A stretch of 64,000 nucleotides of DNA from Artemia franciscana (Eukaryota; Arthropoda; Branchiopoda; Anostraca; Artemiidae), in NCBI RefSeq assembly GCF_032884065.1, contig NC_088881.1:7093047-7157046 (forward strand). The letters run 5' to 3'. The notes below the pieces were generated by a model that was given only the letters and a program-made list of their open reading frames with translations, was not told the DNA's origin and ran no database searches. Shown here one piece after another: positions 45,400 through 58,258 of the stretch (within the stretch, counting starts at the first letter, position 1; each line of letters starts with the position of its first letter). The position numbers and the translations under genes were made by a program.

Positions 45400-47020
45400 T
45401 GTTTTTCTCCTTTATTTTTTTCCTTTTTTTTTCTTTTTTAGTTTATTTAGATTTTTAGATTTTTTAGTTTTTTTATTAGTTTTTAGTTTTTTTTTCTTTT
45501 TTTTTTGTTGTTTTTACCTTCTTTTTTGTTTTGTTAGTTTTTTTTTTTACTTATGTCCTGGTCGTCATTTATACTCCCTGTGTCCCGGTGCTTTGTTGAT
45601 TGCTAATCGAACATTCCTTTTGTCCTGGTCGCTTTCTCTTTGAGTGTCGTCATTTATTTTTTTCTTTTTTAGTTCTTTTAGTTTTTACCTTTTTTAGTTT
45701 TTTTTAGTTTTTTAGATGAAAATTTTTTTTAGTTTTTTCCTTTTTTTCTTTTTAGTTTTTTATTGGTTTTTACCTTTATTTTAGCTTATTTTTCAGTTTT
45801 TTCCTTTTTTTATTTTTTTTTATTTTTTATTTTTTTTAGTTTTTTACCTTTTTTTAGTTTTTTTAGTTTTTTTTTAGTTTTTTAGCTTTTTTACTTTTTT
45901 TATTAGTTTTTAGTTTTTTTTGTAGTTTTTGCCTTTTTTTAGTTTTTCAGTTTTTTTTTTAGTTTTTTATTGGTTTTTACCTTTATTTTAGCTTATTTTT
46001 CAGTTTTTTTCCTTTTTTTTAGTTTTTTTTAGTTTTTAGTTTTTTTAGTTTTTTACCTTTTTTTAGTTTTTTTGGTTTTTTAGCTTTTTTATTTTTTTTA
46101 TTAGTTTTTAGTTTTTTTTGTAGTTTTTGCCTTTTTTTAGTTTTTTTAGTTTTTTAGCTTTTTTATTAGTTTTTAGTTTTTTTTGTAGTTTTTGCCTTTT
46201 TTTAGTTTTTTCTTTTTAGTTTTTTTGTAGTTTTTACCTTCTTTTTAGTTTTGTTAGTCTTTTTTTTACTTATGTCCTGGTCGTCATTTATACTCCCTGT
46301 GTCCCGGTGCTTTGTTGATTGCTAATCGAACATTCCTTTTGTCCTGGTCGCTTTCTCTTTGAGTGTCGTCATTTATTTTTTTCTTTTTTAGTTCTTTTAG
46401 TTTTTACCTTTTTTAGTTTTTTTAGTTTTTTAGATGAAAATTTTTTTTAGTTTTTTCCTTTTTTTCTTTTTAGTTTTTTATTGGTTTTTACCTTTATTTT
46501 AGCTTATTTTTCAGTTTTTTCCTTGTTTTTAGTTTTTTTTATTTTTTTTTTTTTTACCTTTTTTAGTTTTTTTAGTTTTTTTAGCTTTTTTACTTTTTTT
46601 ATTAGTTTTTATTTTTTTTTGTAGTTTTTGCCTTTTTTTAGTTTTTTCAGTTTTTTTTTTAGTTTTTTATTGGTTTTTACCTTTATTTTAGCTTATTTTT
46701 CAGTTTTTTCCTTTTTTTTAGTTTTTTTTAGTTTTTTTTAGTTTTTAGTTTTTCTAGTTTTTTACCTTTTTTTAGTTTTTTTAGTTTTTTAGTTTTTTAG
46801 CTTTTTTATTTTTTTTATTAGTTTTTAGTTTTTTTTGTAGTTTTTGCCTTTTTTTAGTTTTTTTAGTTTTTTAGCTTTTTTTATTAGTTTTTATTTTTTT
46901 TTGTAGTTTTTGCCTTTTTTTAGTTTTTTTAGTTTTTTAGCTTTTTTATTTTTTTTATTAGTTTTTAGTTTTTTTTTGTAGTTTTTGCCTTTTTTTAGTT
47001 TTTTCAGTTTTCAGTTTTGT
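45400..47020 (-). repeat. T-rich/A-rich degenerate array in H5
   Basis: An irregular array of TTTTTTAGTTTTTTACC-type units (A-rich on the element strand), with larger ~700-bp duplications. The block TATGTCCTGGTCGTCATTTA...GCTAATCGAACATTCC at 45550 recurs at 46270. Confidence 0.85.
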
Positions 47021-47102
47021 CACCTGATCCAGTTTTTTCAGGTGACGTCACCTGATCCATCCACAGATCCACACACAGACAACTTATTTTTATATATATA
47101 GA

Positions 47103-49627
47103 TATATAGTGTACAGTTAGGTCTATTAGTTAACAGTTAGGCCTACTCAAAAGGAAACACTACCAAATTAAAAAAAAAAAAAAACCTAAAATACTTACTT
47201 ATATCATTCCAATATAGAATTTAGTTTACTTTCACTCCCCTTAATGTGAAAATATGAAGTCCAAATTATTCATGTTCAAGGAGTTTTGCCATACATCCCT
47301 CCTTTTTCAAATAGGGTAAAGCTACTGATGATTCAAGAGTTTTTGTAAAAAAAAAAAAACAATTCTTCTACTCCACAAGGCTTAATTTAAAGACTTATGG
47401 TTTAAAAAGGGTTTCAGTATGTAGAAAAAAATTTACAAATCTAACTGTTTGATTAGAAATTGGAAGTTTTATCAAAAAAGGGTACAAAATTTTCACCTAC
47501 AAATTTCAAAAAAAGAGTTACCCGTTTTTGATGTAAGTTGGAACCCAATTTGATACATATTGAAATACTTGGGGAATATTGTGGGCAGACCCTGGCAGAT
47601 TCAACATGCATATTTTTTTTACTTTATTTCTTCATTTCTCTTAAAATTTTTTAAATGTGTATCATACATAAAATACTGTTCAGATAGTGGGAAGCAAAAA
47701 ACTAAAAAAATTGCCTCAAGTATAGGGAAGAGATTGGATAATCATATGGAGTGTAATTATATGATATAAGACTCTATAACATAATGTGTGATATAATGAA
47801 GTGATATAGGTCTCTTTACAAATGCTATCTGGAATGGCCAACTTTCTCTCAGCTTTAAAGCTCCAGCAAAGATTTCTTTGTTGTTCACAGTTAAAGTGCT
47901 GTCAACATTTGGTCATTTCAAAGTTAATCTACCAGTTTAATCCACTTGCTAATGAGGGAGGGGTTCAAAGATAATATTTTTTGTATTTTACAGCTTGGAA
48001 TCTATTTGAAAGAAAACATGTATAAAATTTACTAAGGGAAGGTGTACTTCAAATTTATTCAGTGATAAATGAATTAGGGTGATATGATCAACCAAGTCAA
48101 ATGCTTAAAAACATGACAATAGCATGAGGCCAAGCAGCAGCTCCTCAGATGATGGGAAAATCTAGCATCAAATCAGTAAAACTATAATAAACTTTTTTTA
48201 AAGTTTCTTTTTATGTGAAATATTATTATAAACAATAATCATCAAAATCTCCTGTTGTTGAGAAAGTATCCATAACTTTGACAACTATGTTTTCATCAGA
48301 GGACCCTTGAATTTTGACACCAATTGTTTCTCATCTGTTTTACATGTTCAGCAAAGTTTTGACAACATTCCCTATATACAACAGGGCCTGTTGCTGTCTG
48401 TCAAAAAATTTTACAGGGTTACTACAAGATATTCTCAAAAGAAATGAATCTCATAATACAAGCCAATATCTACATTTGAATTTGGTCACAGGAACATTTT
48501 TAGTCAATCTGGTATTCCACTAGATCAGACAAGAATTTTTGGCACTTGGAACATAGTTTTGTCAATATAATATTAGCTGCCATTTTAACTTAATTTTATC
48601 AAGTAAAAGCCAATATGGCTACACTTTAGAGAAGATCAGATGTATCTTGATGCATTGGTGCTGATCCCAACTTTTTTGCCAAAAAATAACCAAGTAATGA
48701 CAATTTGAACATTACATGGCTAAAAAATTGTCAGGAGCTCATTGTTGAAAACAAGAAACTGATTGAAATGATTTTTTCTTTATCTGGGTGTGTTGGATAC
48801 AGTGTCCATGTTTCACATTGTCAAAATATAATGAAGGCTTCAAGAGATGTGTTCCAAGTCACAACTAAGCAGAGTTATCCTGTTTTGAAGGAAAATTTTG
48901 ACAGTGGTTCCAAAATTGCACTGTCAAATCATTGGTGCCTTTACCCTAGATTTAATAGCAAAAAAGCAACATCAACAAAATCAAGAACCAGAAATATGCA
49001 TGAGAAAAAAATATACTTTGGGCTGTATATCTCAACATTAAGGAATGGAAGTGAGAATAAAAGTAAATTCAAGCACATGCTGGAAAGTTTCAAGTAGGCT
49101 AAGTATTTTATAATTTTATTTGTTTTCAAAATTTTATAGTGTTCTTTTTTTAACTATATACTCATACCCTAATTTGGACTATATATTTGTATATCATGGG
49201 ATGCATGTAAAGTAAAGTGATGTGTTTATAGCATTAATACAAGAAAGTATTTCTGATTCTTTAAAGCAGCTTTCACAACTTTATAGTATTCCATTCTAAA
49301 GGGACCAGACACTACTCTATTACTATAGTTACCTTTAGAAGAGCACACCAAAAATATTATTACCTACAAGCCTATTTCCAATGCATTTTTCTGTTCCTTT
49401 ATTATGTTACTCTTTTTTTTTTAGATAGATTTAACAACAAAGGAGCACCATCAACAAAATCAAGAAATAGAAAAATGCATGGGAAATATAATTTGGGTTA
49501 TATACTTGTATATTAGGGGGAGGAGTAGTATAGGTAAAGTGATGTGCTTTTAGGAAAGATATAAAAAATATTTTAGAATTTTAAAAGTTGTTTTCAGGAT
49601 TTTATAGTGTTTCCTTCTTAATATGTC
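47103..49627. other. No gene assigned; diverged repeats (family F)
   Basis: A 130-codon open frame lies at 48705-49097, with no recognised motif and no supported splice sites. It contains TCAACAAAATCAAGAA.., which recurs at 49445 in a non-coding setting, so the stretch is probably part of a repeat (family F). Diverged copies lie at 49120-49300, 49425-49640 and 50740-50950 (GTAAAGTGATGTG..TTT, TTTATAGTGTT.CTTCT). Confidence 0.45.
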
Positions 49628-49965
49628 TAATTATATATTACTACAGCTACTATTACCAACTCACTGCAGCATAAAGCTCTCTGAGGTCAAAACTACACAT
49701 GCTACTCTTCCATCTCTACTTGTCCAAAGCCTCCCTCTTTATACTCTCCCAAGAAGTTCTTATTTCCCTTACATCTTTCCTCCCACTTTAAAGAGGGACA
49801 ATTTGTTTTTGTTAGGCCCTAGATAGTTGAACAATAAGGATTGTCTGTCATCCTTCATCTGCAGAGTGTCTCCTAGACATCTTAACTCTTCTCTAATTAT
49901 AGTCCTAGAAAGCAGGATTGAATGATGCCATTTGTACAGCCTACTGTTTGATATATACTCAGTCA
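49628..49965 (-). pseudogene. Family E retrotransposon 3' end, decayed
   Basis: The complement reads TTCAATCCTGCTTTCTAGGA, GATGAAGGATGACAGACA, CTTGGGAGAGTATAAAGAGG, GAGGCTTTGGACAAG, GACCTCAGAGAGCTTTATGC and TGCAGTGAGTTGGTAATAG, in the same order as 3488-3800. Frameshifts and stops throughout. Confidence 0.75.
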
Positions 49966-52369
49966 GTCAGGTATCCAAAACAGTTAGGAGGCAATTTCTC
50001 TATAAAACTTCTAGTAAAAATCTAGACAAGCTACTTTTGACTGTTTTGGAAAGGGGTTAGGTTAGGAAAATGAAACTTTTAGAAACAAGTCCAGAGCCAA
50101 AAACATTTGGCTTTATACATCTTATAAGTCTTAGAAAGTTTCCTAGGCTATTTGATATGTCTATACCTAGCCAATTGGAATTTTGACATAACAGCATTAG
50201 CCTATACCTCACTTTTCAGGTTTTTTTTTCTCTGGTTTCTGTTCTGAGCATGTAATTCCTGTTATTTGAGAAGAATTTTAAGCCATATTCATGTTGTTTT
50301 ACTAAATTTAGGAAATGTCATTGCAGATCTTTGAAACATCATAAATTGTGATTGAGCAAAGTTGTGAAGCTAAAAATACATTCTTTGTATTTCATTTAGA
50401 TAGAACATCTATTTTGAAAGGTTTTAATTTAATAAAACAAGGATTTTTAAAGGTCATTGCCTTCTAGAGGGAGAAACAGTGGAGTTAGGCACTTTCATAT
50501 ATCTTCCTGGAATATAGCCTAGGCCTACTTTAATCTTTAGGCTAGATCCATGCCTGAAAGTTTCATTTTCCTAGCCTAATCCTTTTCTAAGATAAAAGAA
50601 GTAGCTTGTCTATAATTTCACCAAACATCTAGCAAAACTTCCTCCATTTTTAGATCCCCCAGGCTTAAGAACCATAGCCTACTTGACCACTGGCATCACT
50701 GTAGCTTCAAGTAGTCAAAATTTGTAGACTTATATTCCTATTCTTCTATAAAAATGTTGCACAGATACCGAACAATACCATTAGGGCTATATGTTTGCAT
50801 GTTAGGTTTAGGGGGTAAGGCAATGTGTAGTGCTTTAAGAAATGATATAGGTATAAGTAAGCATATTGTGATTTAAAGTTACTCTCAAAGCTTTAAAGGT
50901 CTTCCTTCTCAATAGCCCCAATTGTACACTGATACCTATCCCCCACTTGAACTCTTATAGGCCTAGGCTAGCCTATTCAGAAAAAGCATTGCATGGGAAT
51001 CCGATGTGACTCCCTATTAAAATTGAAACTAGACTATAAATTTTCCTCTGAAAGAGAATCTTCAAGTTCAATTATCTTAATTTCTTTGAGAAATCAGGTA
51101 AATGCCTCACCGTAACTTCTAAGAATTTTGGAGTGCCTCTATAGTGGTCACGTTTCCTGTTTTTGAATAATGCCCGGTTCAGACGCAGGATTTTGATTGA
51201 CGATGCTGCGGTAGCGCTGCTCAAGTAAAGAGCGACATGGCTGTTATACACTATTTTATGTGTATTTCCTAAGGCTAATTCGTATTAATGGAATGACTGT
51301 AGATACTTTGAAGGGGGCTAGATCCGGAAGTGATATGAAGCAAACTAGTCCCCTGCGTCCTTTTTTTTATGCATCTTTCCCTGCAACCCCCAAAGACGTT
51401 CAAAAATGATTTTAGGATAGCAGTTTTCTTGAAATATTTAAAATGTTAAACAAATAATCTGGTGGTGACATGACACCACAAAACCATAGACCAAGTTCTG
51501 TAAATCATGCATGTTACCCATTGGTTACACGTACCTTTCGAAATAGAAAACGGAGGCATGTATAATCTTTGGTGCCCAGTTAGCTTGGAACTTCTAGAGA
51601 TTATATTATAGGACAAGAAAATCCAAATTTTGGCGGTATGAGTGGGGTGAAAGAACCAGAGATGGAAAAAGAACTTATGGTTCCTAATTTGTCGCACAAA
51701 TACGCCAGGTTACACGTATAACATTAACTTAGGAGCGGTCGATTCGTTAGAAACAATGAGATGCCTTGGTGTTAGGCACATAAGAATCGGTGTGATGAGT
51801 CTGGCTTCTAGAGTTTGCAACTGCTGGGACCATTTCCAGGGGATGTTATAAATTTTATAGTTTTTGTACAATTTGAGAGTCCATTACTTAGTAGTGACTT
51901 ATCAGTGCTAATATGAAGAAGCTTGGTTTAGTTGTAAAATATAAGGTATTGATTAGTGGTCAATATTTTAGTATTTGGTTATTTTAGGTATCCCACGTAC
52001 TTTGCAATTTGTATCTATGTTTGACAAATTGAAGCTACCTTAGTTGTGATAATAATAGATAAATGAATAAGTTTTCAACAGCACTTACGAGTCATTCACT
52101 AGACTAGAAGTCCTGGTGCTCTTAAGAGTTAACTTTGGAAAAAACAAATTTCCGAGTATATCAAAAGATATTATGTCCATCTAATCTTTTGAGCTAGTTA
52201 CAATATCTAAGTCGATTTAAAAATTTGTTGGTTTAGTGGAGGAAATAGGTCCTTTCAATATATCTTTATTCTGACTTGTTGTTGACGATAGCTTGATGTT
52301 ATAGATAAAAAAAGAAGAAGAACTATTTTAAGAGAATATTTATGTTACAACTTAAGAGTATTCTTATGA
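49966..52369. other. No gene; family F copy and a family B end
   Basis: 50740-50950 is a diverged family F copy. 51195-51240 is the inverted family B terminus (complement CGCTCTTTACTTGAGCAGCGCTACCGC), with the stem decayed. No host coding sequence is recognised; the 83-codon frame at 51446-51697 (minus) has no support. Confidence 0.45.
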
Positions 52370-52620
52370 AACAGAAATTAAATTTAAAAAAACATGTTTT
52401 TTCACCTGAAAGTAAGCAGCAACATTGATAATTAAAACAAACATAAATTATTCTGCATGTGAGGAGGGGGGGCTGTCCATTCTTCAACCTGCCCTCTTTA
52501 CGCTATAGTCTTTAAGCTCTGAAAATACCTCTCATTCAAAATCATAGGCTCTTTATCAAAAACTTCATGATAATAAACTGTAATTAAGGAGTGACACTCC
52601 TCAATAGTATAGTTACTACC
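52370..52620 (+). repeat. Family D terminal fragments
   Basis: ACCTGAAAGTAAGCAGCAACATT ... TCTTCAACCTGCCCTCTTTACGCTATAG is one foldback arm. 52558-52600 (AACTTCATGATAATAAACTG..AAGGAGTGACACTCCTCAATAG) is a decayed hairpin end. Confidence 0.6.
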
Positions 52621-52639
52621 CCATCCTTACATATTTTCT

Positions 52640-54350
52640 AAAATTTTCCGTCTTCCTAGGCTTTGTTAATAATTTCCAACAATATTTTTATCCATTTGTC
52701 ACTTACGTGTTTGAAATACAGTGAGTAAATCATGTCTAAACCTGGTGCTTTTATTGGTAACTTTCGTTTCACTTTCTTTAGCTCCTCTACTGTAAAATAT
52801 ATATTAAAATCTATATCATTTTCTATTTTAGAGAGTCTTATTACCTTAGCAAATGTAAGTTGCTCGGCATCATTAAAATCGTCTGCTCTTCCAACCACTG
52901 ACTCTACAAAATCTAATGCTTTATTCGTTTCTAATGCTTTATTCGTTTTCTTTTGTTCTTCCACTAACTCCTCACCGTTTACAACCAAGGATGGGTTACC
53001 ATTATCTTTTTTCTTCCCTGTAATCAGCTTTTCACTGATTTACACACTCCACTTTCAGGTTGTCTAAAATCTAACTTGTTCAGAAATTCAGGATACGAAT
53101 TTTTCTTTGTTTCCTCTGTTTGGCACCTAACGGCTGCATATTGTCTTTGACACATTAGAAATTTTCAAAGTTTGGGAACTGCTTATACCTTCTTCTTGTC
53201 TCTAATAACTGTTTTTTTGCAACTGTGTATATTCATTGTTCCATCTAACACTCTGTTTAAGGTGAATAGGAACTCTTTCACTTTTTGGAGCCAGTTTTTG
53301 TGCTAATTCTAGGAGTGAATTTTGAAATGAATCTATTTTCTCATTGACATCTTCACAACAGTTCACTTGCGACCGAAAGTCTGTTTCTCGTGATTTATTC
53401 GTAAAAGTTTCCCAGTTAATCTTCTTTAAATTGACTTTACTAGGTTTTTCATAATTTTTGCATATACTGTTATCTTGAGAAATCTCTACCAAAATTGGAA
53501 AATGATCATTTTATAGGGTAGATTCCTTATCACCTCTTCTTGGTACTTTTGGCACCAATGAAGTTGATCCTATGGGCAAGCCTATGGTCACTGATCTTCC
53601 TGTTCTGCTATTGATTCTAGTTGGTAAGTCCTTTGGGGTAAGCAGGCAGATATATGAAGTTTTCATTAAAAATTTAAAGATTGTTTTTCTATTTCTATTA
53701 TCAGTTCCACATCCACAAAAGACCATTATGCGAATTAAAATCTCCTAAGATCAAAGTTTCTTCCTTCTAGGCACTGTTTCTATAATTTTTTCTAACCATG
53801 ATCACTTAAGAGTAAGTTATCGTCTGGTATTTAAATATTGAATATATTCAGATTTCCTTTATTTTTAAGATGTAGTTTGCATACAGCCACCTCCATTTGA
53901 TAATCCTCCTGCGGATATAATTGATATTCTTATTAATATGAATAGTCACTCCAGCTTTCTCTTTATTCCATCTCTCTAATCTTACTATTTTATAATCTCT
54001 GAATGATAGATTTATATACGGTTTTAAATAAGTTTCCTGAATGCGAAACACGATAATATTATTCTTAATTCAATAATCTAGTATAGATTCTTATTCACTT
54101 TAACCAAAATTTTGCCTTCCAAAACATATTTTTTATGTTTGATTTAACAGTAATTTATTTACACACTGGTTCAAACAAAATAAGGTTGCTGTTCAATTGC
54201 ATGATTCCCAAACTTTCAGTAAAATTACCGAGTTTTTCTACTTTTTCTCTGATAAGCATGTTCTCTATGCTTAAAATTTGTGGTAACAACACTAGACCAA
54301 TCACAGTTTTATTTATACTAGTACTCACTATTCTTTTTAAACTTATTTTA
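52640..54350 (-). pseudogene. Decayed relative of the 26-31.7 kb retrotransposon
   Basis: In minus-strand order: the end of ORF1 (VIGLVLLPQILSIENM, ~54310), endonuclease pieces (FRIQETYLKP at ~54050-54020; DLPTRINSRTGR near 53610), the EN-RT linker with a WWN-like VRWNNE (53202-53492), and the start of the RT (FTVEELKKVKRKLPIKAPGLD, 52656-52988). Breaks in frame separate every block. Everything beyond the RT N-terminus is missing; a family D fragment follows at 52620. The matching ORF1 tail and EN/RT order tie it to the intact element, though sequence divergence is large. Confidence 0.8.
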
Positions 54351-54359
54351 TAGCCTGCA

Positions 54360-55860
54360 AATTCTTATTTTTGAAATTTACGCCTGAAAAGTTCAACCAA
54401 TGGTTATAAACAGTAAAGCCTTACGGTTATAAGCAATGACAGTTTTGGTTAAACCAGATTTTACGCAAAAACACTTTTGATGACAGCCTGGCTCATCATT
54501 GTTCCACGCAAAAACAGCGGTTGAGCTGCTCAATCACTCCCAGTGGTTGAGCTCAAACGGTCTCTCTGGTTAACGCAAAAAAGGCCTCAATGTGTATTTT
54601 GGACGAATAAGTTCCTACTGTCTCTTTTAACTTGACAGCTTCAATTTCAAACGGAAAATTTCAAACATTCGACACGTTCTTGTAGGTGACCTGGTATACA
54701 CATTAGTTTTACAAAAAGTCTTATCCTATTTCATAGGATTTAATATCCAAAGCTATTAAAGAAAAGTTATTATCTCTGCATGAAGACTACTTCTGAGAAG
54801 GAAACACTTGACCATAATAACAAAAGAGTAGATATGTTACTAATAGCCTACATCCCAAAATTAAACCCTCCTTTCAGTGAGGCTATAATGGCTACTCAAG
54901 TGACAGTTACACTCCACTTCCTTTAATTTGTATGGATATTGTGCTAGTCTCTATGCAAAAGCTCACAAAACACTGTAAGCTAATTATAAAACCCTTTCTT
55001 TAAACATGCCATAGCTAGAGTTGATAAGGCTCACCCTATTAAACCTTTTTCCACCCTAGAAAAATTACCTGAATAGAAAATAATGTATTTTTTCTGGAGA
55101 TGAAGAGCTGGGCTAGTTCCATTTCTTTAGGCTACATTAATTTATCATCCCCAAAAACAGCTGGTTTATCAAATATTGTTTAAATCACCACAACAGTGTT
55201 GAAGAACCCTTTATTTCATGCACTATTATCATAATTATAAATAATTTGGTTATAAACACATGAGCAGTCCACCACATAGGGAGACATGTTAAGAAAAGAA
55301 TTCTTTTTTCATAATATGCAAAATAATCTTAGTTAACATATTTTGCAGCAGGAGAACCTTTATCTTCACTGGTTTCCTTCTTTTTCTACTTTTTTTGAAG
55401 AAATTCATAATTTTCCACAAAAAAGTTTTGTTCAATTTTGAAATTTGGCTAAATGTTATGACATCTTGAAAAATAATTTATATCTGTTGCTATTGAAAGT
55501 GCAGTGGTGGAAATGAAAAATAGAGCACCATCTACAAAACAGCTAAAAACAGCATTGAATATATCCTAAACATTATGAAAATGGATATAAGAATATATTT
55601 TGTGATTCTAGGATGTTCTAGCAGTTTCATAATCAGAGCAAATTATATAGATGATTAATTTTTTGATGAAGTATAATGAATCAAGATGATAATAGATATG
55701 ATAATAAATATGGTTTAATTTGGCCCTTGGCTAGTGCCAGGTGAAATTTGAACTGGTAATTTCTGGGAGATAAGTTAACTTTCTTGAAGTACAACAAGAA
55801 CTGGAGCCTACACTTCAAAAGTATTGAATCATTACAGTTCAGATATCCAAAATAAGATCA
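54360..55860. other. No gene recognised
   Basis: 54450-54580 has three ACGCAAAAA repeats and the palindrome-like GGTTGAGCTGCTCAATCA / GGTTGAGCTCAAAC; class unknown. Nothing else could be supported. Confidence 0.45.
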
Positions 55861-55861
55861 T

Positions 55862-57190
55862 AATAGATAGATAGATAGATAGGTGTATTTCAAAAACCCA
55901 TGGGCCATATACACACAAAATTATAAACAAATAACAAACAAGCAAGGAAATTAAAAACAGTACAAATTACAAACATGCACAAAAAACAGAATTCAATGCA
56001 AAAAGTGCCTAATCTAACAACAAAAGAAAATAGTCATATAAAACTTTTTCTTCTTATCAAGGATTTATCTATATATACTCCCACTCAAAATATTGTGGTT
56101 GGGTTACTATTTTGTAGAATACCTGGAAGAATCAAATTAATCCCATGCAAATAAATTTCCCATAAATCCAAGAGCACTTGGCATTTCTGGAGAAAATGAT
56201 CCAAGTCTTCATCATCATCATTACAAAGGGGACAAACATACCACCTATCAGGACCAACTATCATTTTATTTTTGTTGAAAGTTTTTTGCCTGTTCTGGAT
56301 TGGAAGACAATTTGCCCTAAGCTGAATCCAACAACATAGAATCATAGCTGGTAATTAAATTTAAAATAAACTTCCTCTCCAAAACTAGGTTTTGCCTGAT
56401 TATAATGTTGTAGGGTTGTAGAATCTAAAACCAGCCCTTGCCAATGCTGGATTTCCTGACTCTCTAATATAAATCATACCTGGCTTTCTCAATTTGTTGG
56501 TACATCACTAGAGCAAAGATCATTATTCCATAAATAAGGCATTCCTAATTTTTCTAGTAATGATTTAATTTGGGATGTTCACAAGGTTTTTAAACCACAT
56601 TTCAACATCTCTTCATATGCTGCTCTTACTAGTCTATCTTTATTACTCATAGTTAACTTCAACAAGAATCTAAGCATTAAAATATACCTACAAAAATAAA
56701 GAAAATAGGCCCATATCACCTTTCAGAATCTGTGAATGAGTTGTCTGATGTAGACCAAACACTCTTTTATAATACTGGAGCTGAAGGGACTCCAGTTGAT
56801 GCACTGTTTCTCCACCCCATATCTCTGCTCTGTATTCTATCACAAGTAAAATTTTTGTGTTAAATATTCTTTTTTGCATTTTTAGGTTTTTAATCCCCAT
56901 TATTGTCGGGCTTCTAAATATTGCTTACATGGCTTACATGGCCATCCTACCTCTCTTAATTATTTCATCAACATGACTCCTTATGCTTTCATTATCTGAT
57001 AAGATAAAGCCTAAATATTTTATTCTTTTACTTATAAATAGTTCCTTATTATTAAATTTAAATGTATATTTTTAATTGCCCCCAACCCTCCTTTTTTTAT
57101 AAATAACAACTGTGCTCTTTTCAGTATTCAGCCTTAATTTTTTTATCTGCTAATTTTTTAATTTTATTTTTTTCATCAATATGATAGCAT
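55862..57190 (-). pseudogene. Non-LTR reverse transcriptase C-terminal half, no RNase H
   Basis: In minus order: NTEKSTVVIYKKGGLG (~57120), KRIKYLGFILSDN (~57020), the thumb with YRAEIWGGETVHQLESLQ and KRVFGLHQTTHSQ (56900-56688), then LRANCLPIQNRQ and a CPLCNDDDEDLDHFLQKC zinc-binding end (56345-56085), each in a broken frame. The gap between thumb and zinc motif is too short for RNase H, so this is a different clade from the 26-kb element. A (TATC)n run (55862-55884 on this strand) ends it and is probably its 3' tail. Confidence 0.8.
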
Positions 57191-57924
57191 ACCTAATTAG
57201 AAAAGTAATTGTGAACTCTGCTCACAATTACTGTGAGACTCTGCTCTGATTTTCATTTAGGTGGCCTGGTCTGCCCCCCTCCCCCCTTCTGTAGTATAAA
57301 TCCCTAGCTATGCCAGTGGCTTTATGTAATGTAGACTGTTTCTAGTTAACATTTTCCTTTTTCAAATATTTCTGGTAGGAATAAAGTGAATACATCACTC
57401 TTTATGCTCATTTAGTAATATATTCCAAAGGCACTGATTTATAACAATTTAATTCCACAAAAATTTGGATCCGTAAATATTGTTCTAAAATGTAAAAGGT
57501 TTTACTCATAAATATAGAAAAGGGCATGTTTTTTTTGCATGATAAACTTAATCCCTGAGGTCCCCCAAGGATTTACAACTGCATCATCAAAGCCATGTTT
57601 CTCTTTTTATTTAGCCAAGTTTTCTCTAGTTTTAATAATGTAAAAAAAAAAAAATACTTATAGATTTATAGTTTTCTCAATTAAAGCTTTGTGTAATTTA
57701 GTTTTTTCCATTTTTTTTTGTAGAAAGAAGGCTACTGGTTTTTTCTTTGCTCAATTTTTCTGTTTGCTATTGATGTGTTACAGAAAAGTTTTCTGCACAG
57801 AAAGTACACCCTTAAATGCAGAAATCAACAAAAAAAAGTGTAAATTGCAAAATAACTATTGTAAATTCAAGTGACTATTGAAATAGATTGTATGTGGTTC
57901 TGAGTATCCTATGTTGGACTAAAA

Positions 57925-58142
57925 AGAATGTGGGAAGAGGGCTGGATGCCCTTCAGTTATTTCTTTCCTTAAATAGTCTCTTAAAGATGGCACCAGAATT
58001 TTTTATTTACATTCCAATAAACCCCCTCTAAAATTTCTACAACACTCCTTCCATAAAGAGTGGTATAGGGAAAAACAAATTTAAATAATTTATTGAAAAC
58101 ATACTGCTTTTTACTTATGCATTGCTATTGTACTGTGTGTGG
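57925..58142 (+). repeat. Decayed family B end
   Basis: AGAGGGCTGGATGCCCTTCAG ... TTAAAGATGGCACCAGAA ... CATTCCAATAAACCCCCTC, then CTTTTTACTTATGCATTGCTATTGTACTGTGT, follow the order of the family B unit and terminus. The stem is mostly lost. Confidence 0.6.
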
Positions 58143-58147
58143 TAGTA

Positions 58148-58165
58148 GATATATAGTATATATAC

Positions 58166-58255
<90 letters not shown>
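58148..58255. repeat. (AT)n microsatellite
   Basis: About 100 bp of TA dinucleotide just after the decayed family B end. No Helitron terminus is seen beside this one. Confidence 0.95.

Positions 58256-58258
<3 letters not shown>

Larger units (their letters stand above)
44801..47102 (-). mobile_element. Complete non-autonomous Helitron H5
   Basis: On the minus strand the 5' end is TCTATATATATAAAAATAAG (from 47102) and the 3' end is the double hairpin-CTAG terminator (to 44801). The length is 2,302 bp. Inside, in minus order: CAGGTGACGTCACCTG, ~1.6 kb of degenerate A-rich AAAAACTAAAAAAGG arrays (47020-45400) with GGGACAC minisatellite blocks, a helicase C-terminal remnant (45237-45035), an (AT)n array (44959-45033) and the terminator. 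The layout resembles H1. Confidence 0.88.

Noticed and set aside
48705..49097. 130-codon open frame as a host gene
   Set aside because: No recognised motif, no splice partners, and part of it recurs in a non-coding repeat at 49445.
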